Shown here: in pieces, positions 1 to 10,609 of the stretch | Position numbering within the stretch: position 1 is the stretch's first letter | Layout of the letters: each line of letters opens with the position of its first letter | Source: Nymphaea colorata | Lineage: Eukaryota > Streptophyta > Magnoliopsida > Nymphaeales > Nymphaeaceae | Assembly: GCF_008831285.2 (NCBI RefSeq) | Contig: NC_045141.1 | Coordinates: forward strand, 14,120,106-14,184,105 | Direction: 5' to 3' | DNA: 64,000 nucleotides | Program-made: the position numbers and the translations under genes | The notes under the pieces: model-generated | The model's input: the letters and a program-made list of their open reading frames with translations, nothing else | Databases searched by the model: none | What the model was told of the DNA's origin: nothing

Positions 1-140
1 CAATGCCTTCTTGGCCAGCCGCGCCTCCTCCATGACAGAGGCGACGAGGATCTCCTTCTTCGGGGGCGGCGCTTCCCACTCAAGGGAGGTGCGAAAGGGT
101 GGAGGAACCAAGTGACTGGTGACTCGTGAGTGCATCTGAA
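1..140 (-). pseudogene. PMEI-like gene fragment, inverted and frameshifted, running off the left edge
   Basis: Read on the minus strand, bases 60 to 1 encode KKEILVASVMEEARLAKKAL. This is nearly the same as the EKEILVASVMEAARLAKKAF stretch of the PMEI protein encoded at 503-1771. Homology continues upstream to about base 120-140 (S-T-L-S-H-L-P against S-S-L-S-H-H-P), but in another frame and with an in-frame TGA, so at least one frameshift separates the parts. No start codon or signal anchor precedes it. It is therefore a partial, divergently oriented paralogue of the gene next door. The rest would lie left of the window, so a longer damaged gene cannot be excluded. Confidence 0.75.
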
Positions 141-451
141 GCCTTGAAATGGGCGACCAAGAGGTAAGCTTAGAATCATATCAGGTTTAATAAAATTTGA
201 AAATTTTTAAACAGAAACCAAGTAAGTTTTTTTCAATCTTGGCATTTCGTTTTGCCTTTTGTTGATTTCCATTTTATAATTTTTTGCAGGGGACTTTTGC
301 TTTTCTCAATCTATTATCACTTTTATGTATTTTATAGGGGAACCATTATATGGTTTGTTTTGGTCTTTTTGGGCACTTAAATAGTACTTACAAAATTTAT
401 TTCAGCCCCCAACTTGAAATCTTCCGTGGTACATCCATCTACGCCTCTTCT
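141..451. other. AT-rich spacer and putative promoter region of the PMEI gene
   Basis: No coding signal was found on either strand. The stretch is AT-rich and lies between the inverted PMEI fragment and the TATA-like box of the intact gene. Confidence 0.5.
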
Positions 452-460
452 CTATAAAAA
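452..460 (+). promoter_or_regulatory. TATA box of the PMEI gene
   Basis: CTATAAAAA lies about 45 bases before the ATG at 503, a spacing that suits a plant TATA box with a short 5' leader. It supports transcription of the downstream frame on +. This is a prediction from spacing and consensus only. Confidence 0.5.
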
Positions 461-502
461 TACTTTGCATCTCTTGGTCTTCATGATTCATGAGCCCTGC
501 TG

Positions 503-1771
503 ATGAGACTTAAGGGAAGTTCACTGGTTGAAGTTGTGCGTATATATGTGCATCTCTCTCTGTTTCTTCTTCATCTGCTTTATTTGTTCTCTGCAATCAA
601 ACTGCTCCTCTCCATTCGATCTTTCTTACCAAGAAAGCCAAGAAGGCAAGGACCAGTCGTGACCATGAGTTCAGCGACGTCGAGTATCAGAATTGCGACC
701 AAGAATCCTCTGCCTCCTCCTCCTGCCTCCCCACTTCCTCATTCTTCTTCTTCCCACCTCATTGATGGTGGCAGCGATTCCAGAAAACTTGCAAGATCCC
801 CAGACGAAAACGTGGATCCTTCTTGCACTAAGGTCATGAACTCCACCCTGCTTGTCTTCATCGCCCTCTCTGTTGTACTGTTCGCCTTGCTTCACATCTT
901 TTTCTACGGCGACTCCTCCTCCACAGCGTCCCCCTCGCAGCGCTACCACCAACCACTTCCTGCGGCGACGGCGACCAGGAAGTCCATTTCTGCAGGCGAC
1001 GTACTCAACAACTCCTGCAGCGTCACCCTCTATCCGGAGTTCTGCATCTCCTCCCTCTCCCACCACCCTGGAGTCCGAGGCGCCGTCACCGAGAAGGAGA
1101 TCCTCGTGGCCTCTGTGATGGAGGCGGCGCGCCTGGCCAAGAAGGCGTTCATAAAGTTCGACGGCATCCTCGTCCGGGAAGGAAAGTGGAGGAGCAAGCG
1201 GCGGCGGGGAGCCATCAACGATTGCGTTCAGATGATGGACATGATCATCTCCAACCTCGGCGCTGTCCTTAGCCACCTCGGCTCGTCCCCCTCCGGCCAC
1301 ACGCCGCCGCCGTCGGCGAAGGGCTCGTCCCTCTTTTCCTGGCATGAAAATGAGGTGAAGGAATATTTGAGTGCAGCCATGGCTGACCACGATACGTGCA
1401 TGATCAGCTTGGAGGAGTCGAAGGCGAGGACGAAGCACCTCAACGATGTCAAGAAACACATGGACCCGATCAACAAGATGGTAAGCAACTCGCTTTGCAT
1501 TGTGAACGATTTGGTAGCTAAGGAGAAGGTGCGCTTGGCTTGTCATGGTGGTGCTGGTGCTGGTGGTGAAACTGATATTGCATTATTTCCGGCCACCACC
1601 AACATTCCTCGCCGGCGACTGCTTTGGCTGGCGGTGCGGCGGAAACAGTTCCAACAATGCAATGCCTTGTCTCTTTTGGTGGTGGACAAGCACAATCGTT
1701 CCCAGCAATATCCTTTGTCTCATTTCATCATGGATCAACAGCAGAACCAATCCGATGGCTTGTCTTGTTGA
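503..1771 (+). CDS. Membrane-anchored pectin methylesterase inhibitor (PMEI) domain protein; possible truncated type-I pectinesterase
   Basis: This is an uninterrupted 422-codon frame. Residues about 113-136 form one hydrophobic segment (LLVFIALSVVLFALLHIFFY), a likely signal anchor. The PMEI four-helix domain follows at about 168-325. It has the paired cysteines SCSVTLYPEFC (near 172/181), a third in NDCVQMM (near 241) and a fourth in DTCMISL (near 298), ending SNSLCIVNDL. In this family the domain binds and inhibits pectin methylesterase in the wall, or forms the pro-region of type-I pectinesterases. Near residue 370 there is RRRLL, like the RRLL processing site between pro-region and catalytic domain, but only about 50 unrelated residues follow and no catalytic domain is present. 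The exon is GC-rich compared with its flanks. The first ATG (503) follows the TATA box well; the ATG at 665 (MSSATSS) is an alternative that still keeps the anchor. Confidence 0.75.
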   Translation: MRLKGSSLVEVVRIYVHLSLFLLHLLYLFSAIKLLLSIRSFLPRKPRRQGPVVTMSSATSSIRIATKNPLPPPPASPLPHSSSSHLIDGGSDSRKLARSPDENVDPSCTKVMNSTLLVFIALSVVLFALLHIFFYGDSSSTASPSQRYHQPLPAATATRKSISAGDVLNNSCSVTLYPEFCISSLSHHPGVRGAVTEKEILVASVMEAARLAKKAFIKFDGILVREGKWRSKRRRGAINDCVQMMDMIISNLGAVLSHLGSSPSGHTPPPSAKGSSLFSWHENEVKEYLSAAMADHDTCMISLEESKARTKHLNDVKKHMDPINKMVSNSLCIVNDLVAKEKVRLACHGGAGAGGETDIALFPATTNIPRRRLLWLAVRRKQFQQCNALSLLVVDKHNRSQQYPLSHFIMDQQQNQSDGLSC

Positions 1772-2246
1772 TCTTCTAGTGTGTCTTTTTTGTTGTTTTG
1801 GGTGATTCTTGATTCTCTTATCTTCTTGATTTAGCAGCAGAAATTTTTCTCTCCCAGTTGATATGCTATCTGCGTTGCTGTATGGTCCAAAGGGCTGAAT
1901 GATCTGTAATTCTTTGTCACTGAGCATTTGCTGGTCTGGTAAAAGGTCTACTTCTTGCGCCGATCGATTTGTCATTCTTGATTCTAAGGAATTGGAAACT
2001 GCAGATAAGAATATTCATCTGGTCTTTTTTCCTCCTTTTCATATATTTTTCACTGGTAGTCGAGATCCTTTCTGATCCTGTTCTAAGCCCGTGACCCATT
2101 TCATATTCTATGTGAATGAGAATTAATTCAACTCAATTTGTGTCAATGCATGGATGAGACGTTTGTGAATTTACAAGGAATTATAAATTATATAGTTCCA
2201 CTATTTGTATGTTTTTGACTGATCTATTTTTCCTGGACTGATGATA

Positions 2247-2249
<3 letters not shown>

Positions 2250-2332
<83 letters not shown>
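2250..2332. repeat. Compound (TA)n(GA)n microsatellite
   Basis: About 26 TA units run directly into about 15 GA units. The minus-strand frames crossing it read SLSLSL/IYIYIY and are not genes. Confidence 0.95.
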
Positions 2333-2336
<4 letters not shown>

Positions 2337-3124
2337 CTTGTCTTCTTGGTAAAGTGCATGATTCGATGCCCTTTCTTTTGATCCGTAATTAACCAAATTA
2401 GGTTAGTTGGATGGTGATAGACGAAAGGATAGATGTGTTTAAGCATCACAAAAGAATAAGAATAACTTTTAAAGGAAAAAGTTTACAGGTTTTACATTGA
2501 AGAGAAGGACCTTAGTTCTTGCTATCAAATGAGATGAATATGTTGTCGTTGAAGGCACAATCACATGATTTTGAGAAAACATGAGCTCAAATATAACATG
2601 TTTAATTGCACGCTAGCTTCATGTATTCTTTCATGTGAGGGTTTGAGGCAAGCAATGTTAGTATGGTTGGTACAAGTTTTGCCATTTTTCTGAAATGAGG
2701 TTGGATTATCATATTTATTGTAGTTTTTCATGTGAGGAATAAATATATCAACTACGACACTGAGAATATTATTATAAGCTAAAGGATGAAAGACATGATT
2801 ATCACAATTATGTGAATATATAAATGATTCAAAAACAAATATATTTTTGGGATGTTAACGCATCGGGTTCGAGTTGGACATACCCTTCACCAATCCGATT
2901 TTTTGAATATTTACATATTCAGATTTGAATATGAACAAGGACAATTCATATCTGTCATAGATAAGGTATGATCAATAAGAACGAGAATGAAACCAGTAGG
3001 AAATTAAGTGTTCCGAAGTAAAGGAAAAAGGTCGATACATTGCAGCAAAGCATCCATATCCTCCAATTCGTTATATATGTTCAATATTTGCTCAAGTGTA
3101 AGCTAAGATTGAGTTCACATGTTC

Positions 3125-3290
3125 AGGGTCTTTATGAAAACCAGGTTTTGCCAAAGCTGGGTTTTCAAAAACCAAGTTTTGATGTCATCCAAACATATTT
3201 GAAATGGCTTTTTGGGGCAAAACCAGGTTTTGTCTCACAAAACCTGATTTCAGGTTGTCTTCCAAACACCCTCTTACTGAAAATATATAA
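3125..3290. mobile_element. Possible MITE relic rich in AAACCAGGTTT-like inverted motifs
   Basis: Motifs such as AAACCAGGTTTTG and CAAAACCTG recur in both orientations over about 165 bp, and the right end reads TTCCAAACACCCTC. A related piece (CCTGAATTCAGGTTG) occurs near 6090. The motif clustering resembles non-autonomous plant DNA transposons, but no terminal inverted repeat with a target duplication could be fixed. Confidence 0.3.
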
Positions 3291-3417
3291 TTGAAATGAC
3301 ATTCTTGATCTCATGATCTCTCACCTTTTCCTTGTTTTGAGTGAATCATTAGAACCGATCACCTATTCAAGTTTTTGTAGATTACTTAGTGATAAAAATA
3401 GCTTCTGCAGTGTTCTT

Positions 3418-3730
3418 GGCACTAAGCCCGGGCATCGGGCCGTCCGACACTCAAAACCCGAGCCCATGCATAGGCTGAGCCCTGCTCAAGTAAATTCTAA
3501 AATATATATATTTTAATATAAAATAATATATATATATATTAAAAATCATAATAAAATATTATAATTATATATAAACATAATAAAAAAATACATTAAAAAC
3601 TGTTATGGGGCCCACCCTGGCCAACCCGGTGCCCTTCTTTTTGGGCCGGGGCCTAAGTTCTAGTCAGGCAGGTATGGGGTACTGACGGCAGCCCGGCACG
3701 GTGCCCAGCCTTACTTGGCACCAGGCTCTG
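3418..3730. mobile_element. GC-rich relic with repeated GCCCGG-type motifs around an AT-rich core
   Basis: Two GC-rich arms (GCCCGGGCATCGGGCC near 3427 and GCCCGGCACGGTGCCC near 3690) flank an AT-rich middle. Many plant genomes carry degenerate non-autonomous elements of this design. No target duplication was found, so the type is not assigned. Confidence 0.35.
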
Positions 3731-5220
3731 TGACTCTTTGTGGACATCCTGCAATCAAATTAACAGGCTTGCAAAGTACTTAGGAGTGATTTCTTGTTAC
3801 ATTATTCTTAGTGATAATCATTTTCTACTATATAAATGAGATCCTACAAGACAACATCAAACTGACATTGGAATAAATTAAGTTAATTTCGATCGAAAAA
3901 ATTCTTGTTTCAAGAGTAATTAACTAAATTTTGCCTTAAAATAATATAGAAGGTATGACCAATACCAAGTACCAACATGGAAACTTTCATTAGATGCTAA
4001 GTTGGTGATGAAAGCATCATTATCAAAGGTAGCATGCATGCATTAATATGATACTCAGTCCAAAGTTGAGTTGTTTATTTCTTTCTTAAAAAAAAAAAAG
4101 TTTGTTAGTTCAAACGTCTCAAATGCAGGTCTAGGTGCATTTGCTACGTTTTCTTTTTATAATTCTGGAGCACAAAGCTGACTTGACAGGTAGTAGTAGC
4201 CTCTCTTGGGTGAGAAGAAGGAAATCCGACTGTCTGAGTGAAGGCCGAAGTCTCTCCCTTCTCTAGAAATTTGAGGAGAAGATGAGATGAATTTTGAATT
4301 CTTACTAAGGACATGGATCGGCCAATCTCAGCATGTTAACTTCTTGGTGAATTGTGATTAATTGCTAAATCCACATATTAAATTAATTGATAAAAACCCC
4401 TATAATTTCACATTAAAAAAACAAATTAAATACGCACCAAATTGAAGCTAATAAAACGAGCAACTTGAAAACCAATCTGAAAGATAGTAAAAAATATAGT
4501 TAGTAATGTGGTTAACTATATAGAGGAATTGACATCAGCTGGCCATATATATATAAAATATATTTTGCGATGATTGATTGGCCAATTTTTAGTTGCGAAA
4601 CACACTAATAGTGATAGTTTTTAGCATCACAAAATAAAAAAACAACAACTCTCTGGCCATAGAGGTAACGGGTTGGTATATATATATATATATATGAAAA
4701 TTGAATGGGACTTGACTATTCAATGGAGCTCAGCTCACTGGTGAAGGTCATCTTTTATATGTATATATATAAAGTAGCAGTTAGAGATTGTATGACTTTT
4801 CAAGTAGTTAGGTTTCCCAGCCATAAGTGTCCTTTTACCAATTGTAGTCAACCAAACCTACTTAATGTTAAAATATTTTAGGCAGGCGCAGGTGGGTCGT
4901 GAACGCTGAATATTTATTGCAAAAAATGGTACACAAAAGGTTCAGACCCTTTATCAAATCGAGGTGAACCGATTTGTTTTTAATCATTTATTAAAGTTAA
5001 GACTACACAGATTTAATAAGCAAATAAAAAATTTAGAAACAAAGTGGGAGAGAGAGAGAGAGATTTAGCTCTATATATAGTTTATGTGCTTCTCCCTATC
5101 ACGTTCAAGCAGCAGAAATTTTAAACACTTAAAGAAAAAAACTATTTATATTGGTTGGTGGGCAGAAGAAGTGTTTCATCCCCACTCTTTAATGAAAAAA
5201 GCTGAAGCTTTCATCTTTCC

Positions 5221-5400
5221 TCCATGAACAGCACCCTCAATAAATTCAAACTGGTGAAGAATCATTTAGCCAGAGAATCCATGAACAGCACTCTCAACAA
5301 ATCCATGAACAGCACTCTCAATAAATTCTTCGTTGGCCATGCATACGAAGAATCATTTGGCCAGAGAATCCAAACTTTAATCCAACTGGTGAAGCTGCTG
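5221..5400 (+). repeat. Short imperfect direct repeats (ATGAACAGCAC units)
   Basis: The unit ATGAACAGCAC(T/C)CTCAA occurs at about 5224, 5281 and 5305, and a second unit around GAATCATTT(A/G)GCCAGAGAATCC occurs twice. Together they read as a 72-codon frame with three MNSTLNK repeats. No family is recognised and it is more likely a local slippage repeat than a gene. Confidence 0.5.
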
Positions 5401-5896
5401 CTGCTGCTGCTCCTTTATGAATTGTCCGATTCAACAACTTAGATGAGTGCAATCGTGAATTGACATAAAATATTTAAAATTGATTTTAAAAATCCAAAAA
5501 TAAAATCAAATTGACTAATAAAAAAAAAATGATTTTTTTTTTTTTGAAAAAGATAGATGAAAGACATTGGCAGCAAACATGCCAGGGACAAAGTCAAGAT
5601 TTCTCCAGTGGACCTTCTCCAATCACCTACCCACTATTGAGTTCCACTTTTAAACACGACACGCAGCTAATTTTTCTAATTTTCTTTTGTTAAATATTAA
5701 AATAAAAAAATAGGACTTCAAAAAAAGTTGGTAAGACGTCATCCTCATTGATACGCTTAACCTGCCACTCAGAGGGAAAAAACAAATTTCTGAAAGAGCC
5801 CACACAAAAAGGTAAACAATAGGCCCGATACTTGATATCTGGCCTCCTTTAAGGTTATTTGACAATTGGGCTGCATGGCCAGGTCGGCCCGAGTCA

Positions 5897-5901
<5 letters not shown>

Positions 5902-5939
<38 letters not shown>
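5902..5939. repeat. (AT)n microsatellite
   Basis: A pure AT dinucleotide run of about 19 units. Confidence 0.95.
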
Positions 5940-5940
<1 letters not shown>

Positions 5941-6419
5941 CAGCGGACTCACTTATAAACTCTTGGCATGATGACTCCCTTAAAACTTCTTCAGGGTTTA
6001 AATATGAACGTTTAAATATGAACAGACATCAAACTGGGTTCGTGACAGACATAAAATTGATTGTCGGATCGAGCCCAATAACCAAGTAACCTGAATTCAG
6101 GTTGTTTGAAAGAAACCAGGGCCTTGTGGAGCCTTGGCCAGCCGAGGCTACCTTTATGCTAGCCTTGCCCATACGCATCTCTTTCCACAGCTGAATTATC
6201 AGCTTTCCTTTTAAATCAAATGTTTTCCACACAATTCATCAAACCGGCGATAAGTTGAGATATATTTTCTGAAAAACTTCTATTTTGAGGAGGCTCTCCC
6301 ATGTTATACTGCCAACATAGCATGGGAAACAGATTCAGTCAACTTTTACTAAAAGCGTGTTTTGGTAATTTTTGTTAGAGAACCTTTTTGGGTAATAATT
6401 TTACCTTTATATAGAGAAA

Positions 6420-6609
6420 GTGTAACACCCCAAAAATTTAGTTTCATATTGAAAATTATGAGAAATATTCAAGAGTTTATAAGAGGGGTTATTAATGAGA
6501 TGATTGTCCTGGTTCTTAATCTTTTTGAAGTTGAAACTGAAACTGATAGGGAGCGAGTTGGGATCCACGAACCAGGAGCTCGAGCCTAGGAGTGATCGGA
6601 TTGTTACGA
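6420..6609 (+). mobile_element. Possible Gypsy-type LTR fragment
   Basis: It begins TGTAACACCCCAAAAATTT, a start commonly seen in plant Gypsy LTRs, and ends near GGATTGTTACGA. No target-site duplication flanks it and no internal region follows, so it may be a decayed solo LTR or chance similarity. Confidence 0.3.
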
Positions 6610-6954
6610 TGCTAAACACATTTGAGCTATACACACTTGAAACATAATTTCCAAAAACTTAGTTGGGCTTTTGCAAATATATTAAAAATGTGAACAATTT
6701 TTTTGTGTTTAGAGTTTGTAGATGATAACTGATTGCTTTCCTTCCTACTATCCCAAATTATATACTGGACTTACACCTTAATCTCTAGTCCTTTTAAAAT
6801 TAAAACTGTTAATAATATTTTATAAATAACAAAAAATGTGAAAACGATCCCACTCTCTCTCTCTCTCTCTTAACCTGAGATTTACTTCATGATCAGAAGA
6901 TTACCCACTTCTTGAAAACTAAAATTTTTGGTCAGGAGTCTGGTGGATAAGATT

Positions 6955-7052
6955 AAATTTATTTTTTATACATTTTTTCTTCATTTAAAAGGAAGAGTTT
7001 CAAAAATTTATTTTTTATACATTTTTTCTTCATTTAAAAGGAAGAGTTTCAA
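6955..7052. repeat. Perfect tandem duplication of a 49-bp AT-rich unit
   Basis: The unit starting AAATTTATTTTTTATAC occurs twice head to tail (6955 and 7004) without visible mismatch, so the duplication is recent. Confidence 0.9.
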
Positions 7053-7812
7053 AAGCACAGTTGGAGATTTGTCAATAATAAAAACCAAAAATAAAAAATA
7101 AAAAAGCACATTCATGTTTGCGGAGTCCGTCCTTGTTGAGACATTGTAACTGCGTATAGATGATCTTCACTGCCACCCGACGACCTCCTCTCCGTTCACC
7201 AGCATGAAGAAAGCTGCGTCAGATTCAGAAGGTGCTGCTCAAGAGTTGCAGATATTTCTGCCGCGCCATGCTGGAATTCAGAGCCTCCCATTGTCTTCCA
7301 GGATACCCATTCCTTGCTGTCTGTGTTATTTATTATTATTGTTACAGCATCAGTCAAGTATAACTACTCTGCAGTTGTCAGGCCGTCAAATCCTGCAAGC
7401 TCTGCCCATTCGATGTAACCTGTAACGATCTGCAACACCATTTAAAACAATCCCATGATGATGACCGCCATGGAGTCCGACTTTTCATCCTTTTTTTGCA
7501 TCCTTTTTCTTCCTCCTTTACTTGCAAAGTGAAAAGGGGTGGTTGTTCTCGGCTCCCACTTGCCTAGGTAACTTCATTGAGTTTTTTAAGCTGCCCCCTT
7601 TTTATACAGTACAGAGAACCTAACTGACCCACCTTTCTTGCCATTCTTTATCAGGTAGTCTGCTGCCCATTTGGCCGTTTCCCTTGTCCCAGTAACGTTG
7701 CTGTGGCTGGCCGCTCTGTTTCCATCTCGATGCCGCTGGGATGTCCGCAAGCTGTCTCTTCCCTTTAAATTGAGCCCTGACTTGGGTGGAATATCTCATT
7801 GGTGAGAAGACG

Positions 7813-10609
7813 ATGGATTCGAGCTTCTGTTGGTGCTTGATCATTGTGGTTGGGCTTGTTGGCCACTTTGTCGATGGTGGCGGAGGGAGCTCGCCGCCTG
7901 TTGTAGTTAGAGGCACCGTGTTCATCAATGGAAGTGTTGGTATCGCTAAAACAGATGCAAACTTCATATGTGCGACCTTGGATTGGTGGCCTCCTGAGAA
8001 ATGTGATTATGGGACCTGTAGTTGGGGTCATGCTTCACTTCTCAATCTAGTAATGCTCTTTCTTTTTCAGAAAACTTGGTCCTTCGCTTTGTTCAGTGAG
8101 TTCTGATACTGACGATTTTTTGTTCTACTTGTTTAGGATCTTAATAACACCATTCTGGTGAATGCTGTCAGAGGTCAGTTTTCTTCTCGGTGGTGGGTTC
8201 AGTGGTTCTTGTTCTGCTATATTGATTTTCTGCCTCTATTCTTAATGAGATTTCAGCGTTCTGGCCGCTGAAGATTCGATTGGGAGGCACGTTGCAAGAC
8301 AAGGTAATATATGATGTAGGGGCGTCCGGGAAATCCTGCAATTCTTTCGTCGTGAATGCTTCTGAGATGTTTGGCTTCAGCCAAGGCTGTCTGCCGATGG
8401 CTAGATGGGACCAACTTAACAAGTTCTTCCAGAGAACCAGGTGAGTTGCAGCTGGTGGTAGAACGCCTTTCAGCCATCGTAATTGTTAATTAGGCCTCAA
8501 AACTGATCCTTGGAGCTACTTTGTTCCCTGCTGTTCTAAAGGAATAAACTTTGTTGTGTTACTTCAGGGCGACGGTTATCTTTGGACTGAATGCGCTGAA
8601 TGGGAGAGTGACATTGAAGGATGGATCAGTGGGAGGACCTTGGAATTCATCGAATGCCGAGGCACTCATTCGTTACACTATAGATCACCGCTACAGAATC
8701 CACGGTTGGGAGCTTGGTGAGGCACTGAGCATTGCAGATTAGAGTTTACAAAATTAAGGTTTTCCGATTTTGCTGAATCCAGCGGGTTTATGGTATTCAT
8801 TCATGAATTACAGGAAACGAACTGAGTGGAAGGGGGATCGGTGCAAGCATTGGAGCTGATCAATACGCATCTGATGTTGCTTCACTTCATAATATGATAC
8901 ACAATCTTTACAGGGGCTCCAGAGTGAAGCCATTAGTGATAGCGCCTGGCGGTTTCTTTGATGCTGCCTGGTATCAGGAACTCATCATCAAATCTAAGCG
9001 GAACCTGATGGATGTGATTACACATCATATTTATAATCTTGGTCCAGGTAAATGGGTAGGAGACCGTTGTCAGATGCATGTTTACTTTGTCGAAATCTGA
9101 TGTAAGTTTGACCATGAGCTTGAGGAATTTGTTCTTCTGTTCAGGCGTTGATGAACATCTGATTGAGAAGATCCTAGATCCCGCCTACTTGGATGGGGAG
9201 GCAAAGGTTTTCAGTGATCTCCAGGGCATACTAAGAAGTGCTTCAACTTCTACCAGAGCATGGGTTGGTGAGGCTGGTGGAGCATACAACAGTGGTCGCA
9301 ATCTTGTCACAAATTCGTTTGTGTTCAGTTTCTGGTAATCTTTGTACACCCTGCAACCCTATAGTAGACAGCTTCTCTAAAAACGTTACAATTGGCTTCT
9401 TGAGATGTTTCAGATTTTGATTTCTGAGAGATGACTGTACTGAGTTGATCCTGTTGGATTGAATTATTAGTCCCTTGTTTGCAGGTACTTGGATCAGCTG
9501 GGCATGTCTTCAAAGTTTGATACAAAGGCTTACTGCAGACAGAGCTTAATTGGTGGAAACTATGGATTACTCAACACAACTACTTTTCAACCAAATCCTG
9601 ATTATTACAGGTCCATACTAACTGCTCAAGCATTTTTATCATCAATCAATTTTTATTGGATTGAGAATTCAATTTAAGCTCATCAGTTACCCACTGAGAT
9701 TTGGTGGATTTGCGATTGCCTGTGTGCCAAAGCTTAAATTTTTGCCATCAAGGTGTTAAGATTGGTGATTTTCTTTTATCATTGCAGCGCTCTTCTTTGG
9801 CACCGATTGATGGGGAGAGTTGTGCTGTCGACCACATTCTCTGGGACAAGCAGCATCAGAGCATACGCACATTGCGCTAAAAACTTTGTAAGAAATCTCT
9901 CTTGATAAAAACTAATGTCAAGAGAACATTCTTACAGTTGGTCATTGAGATCGAATGTGTATAGGAGCACTAATAAATGGCAAGGCATCGCCATTTCTGT
10001 TGGTCTTTCGATGACAAGCCATTCCAGAAATCAACAAAAGAGCTTACTTTGTAGTTTGTACCTTACAGCAGTGGGAGAGACTTCCTGGTCTCCCGTATCT
10101 GCTGAATTTATTCGTTTTATCATCTGAAAGGCCAGAAACCAGGTCGTTTCGGGCCTGTACGTCAGGGCATATCACGCCCAACATATCATTAATTCTTTCT
10201 TCTTGGTGTTTTTGAATGTTTTGCCTATAAATGTTAATTTTATGGTGATAATATGCAGAGGGGAATCACACTTCTTTTAATCAATCTCAGCAGCAACACC
10301 ACTGTTCAGGCTGTTGTTACATCTGAATCTTACAAACAGACGGCTGAAGTCACAGAAGTTGGCAGAATGCCTGGAGCTTGGAGGAAAGGTGGACAGACCA
10401 GAGAGGAATACCATTTAACTGCAAAGGATGGAAACCTGCATAGCCACACTGTGTTGCTAAATGGCAAGGCACTTGACGTAAGCCAGAGTGGAAGAATACC
10501 CGCATTTAACCCAATAATTGTCAGTGAAAGAGAGCCCATAAGTATTGTTCCTTTCTCAATTGTATTTGCTCGCATACCCTACATTGATCCCTATCCTTGT
10601 AGGATCTAA
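7813..10609 (+). CDS. Heparanase-like protein, glycoside hydrolase family 79 (nine exons, complete)
   Basis: Exons: 7813-8049, 8137-8173, 8257-8440, 8568-8716, 8814-9047, 9145-9334, 9485-9610, 9788-9887, 10259-10609. All introns are GT-AG. The joined frame is 1608 nt, 535 residues, the usual size for plant heparanase-like (GUS-type) enzymes, which are retaining endo/exo-beta-glucuronidases acting on wall or arabinogalactan glycans. Residues 1-21 are a hydrophobic signal peptide, so the product should enter the secretory pathway. The barrel carries the family hallmarks: KIRLGGTLQDKVIYD, WELGNELSG with the proton-donor Glu at about 205 (its codons cross the exon 4/5 junction), and WVGEAGGAYNSG with the nucleophile Glu at about 323. 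The C-terminal beta domain (RGITLLLINLS..) follows. Both catalytic residues and all splice sites are present, so the gene looks functional. The start ATG at 7813 directly precedes the signal peptide. Substrate specificity cannot be read from sequence. Confidence 0.95.

Larger units (their letters stand above)
1772..7812. other. Gene-poor intergenic region
   Basis: About 6 kb of AT-rich DNA between the PMEI and GH79 genes. Apart from the microsatellites, short tandem duplications and transposon-like relics listed separately, no reading frame here resembles a known family. The few frames of 60-110 codons are low complexity or fall in repeats. Confidence 0.6.

Noticed and set aside
671-1546. 291-codon minus-strand frame opposite the PMEI gene
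   Set aside because: Antisense shadow of the GC-rich PMEI exon; Arg/Gly-rich without family resemblance.
2181-2449. Minus-strand frames rich in SLSLSL and IYIYIY
   Set aside because: Translations of the TA/GA microsatellite.
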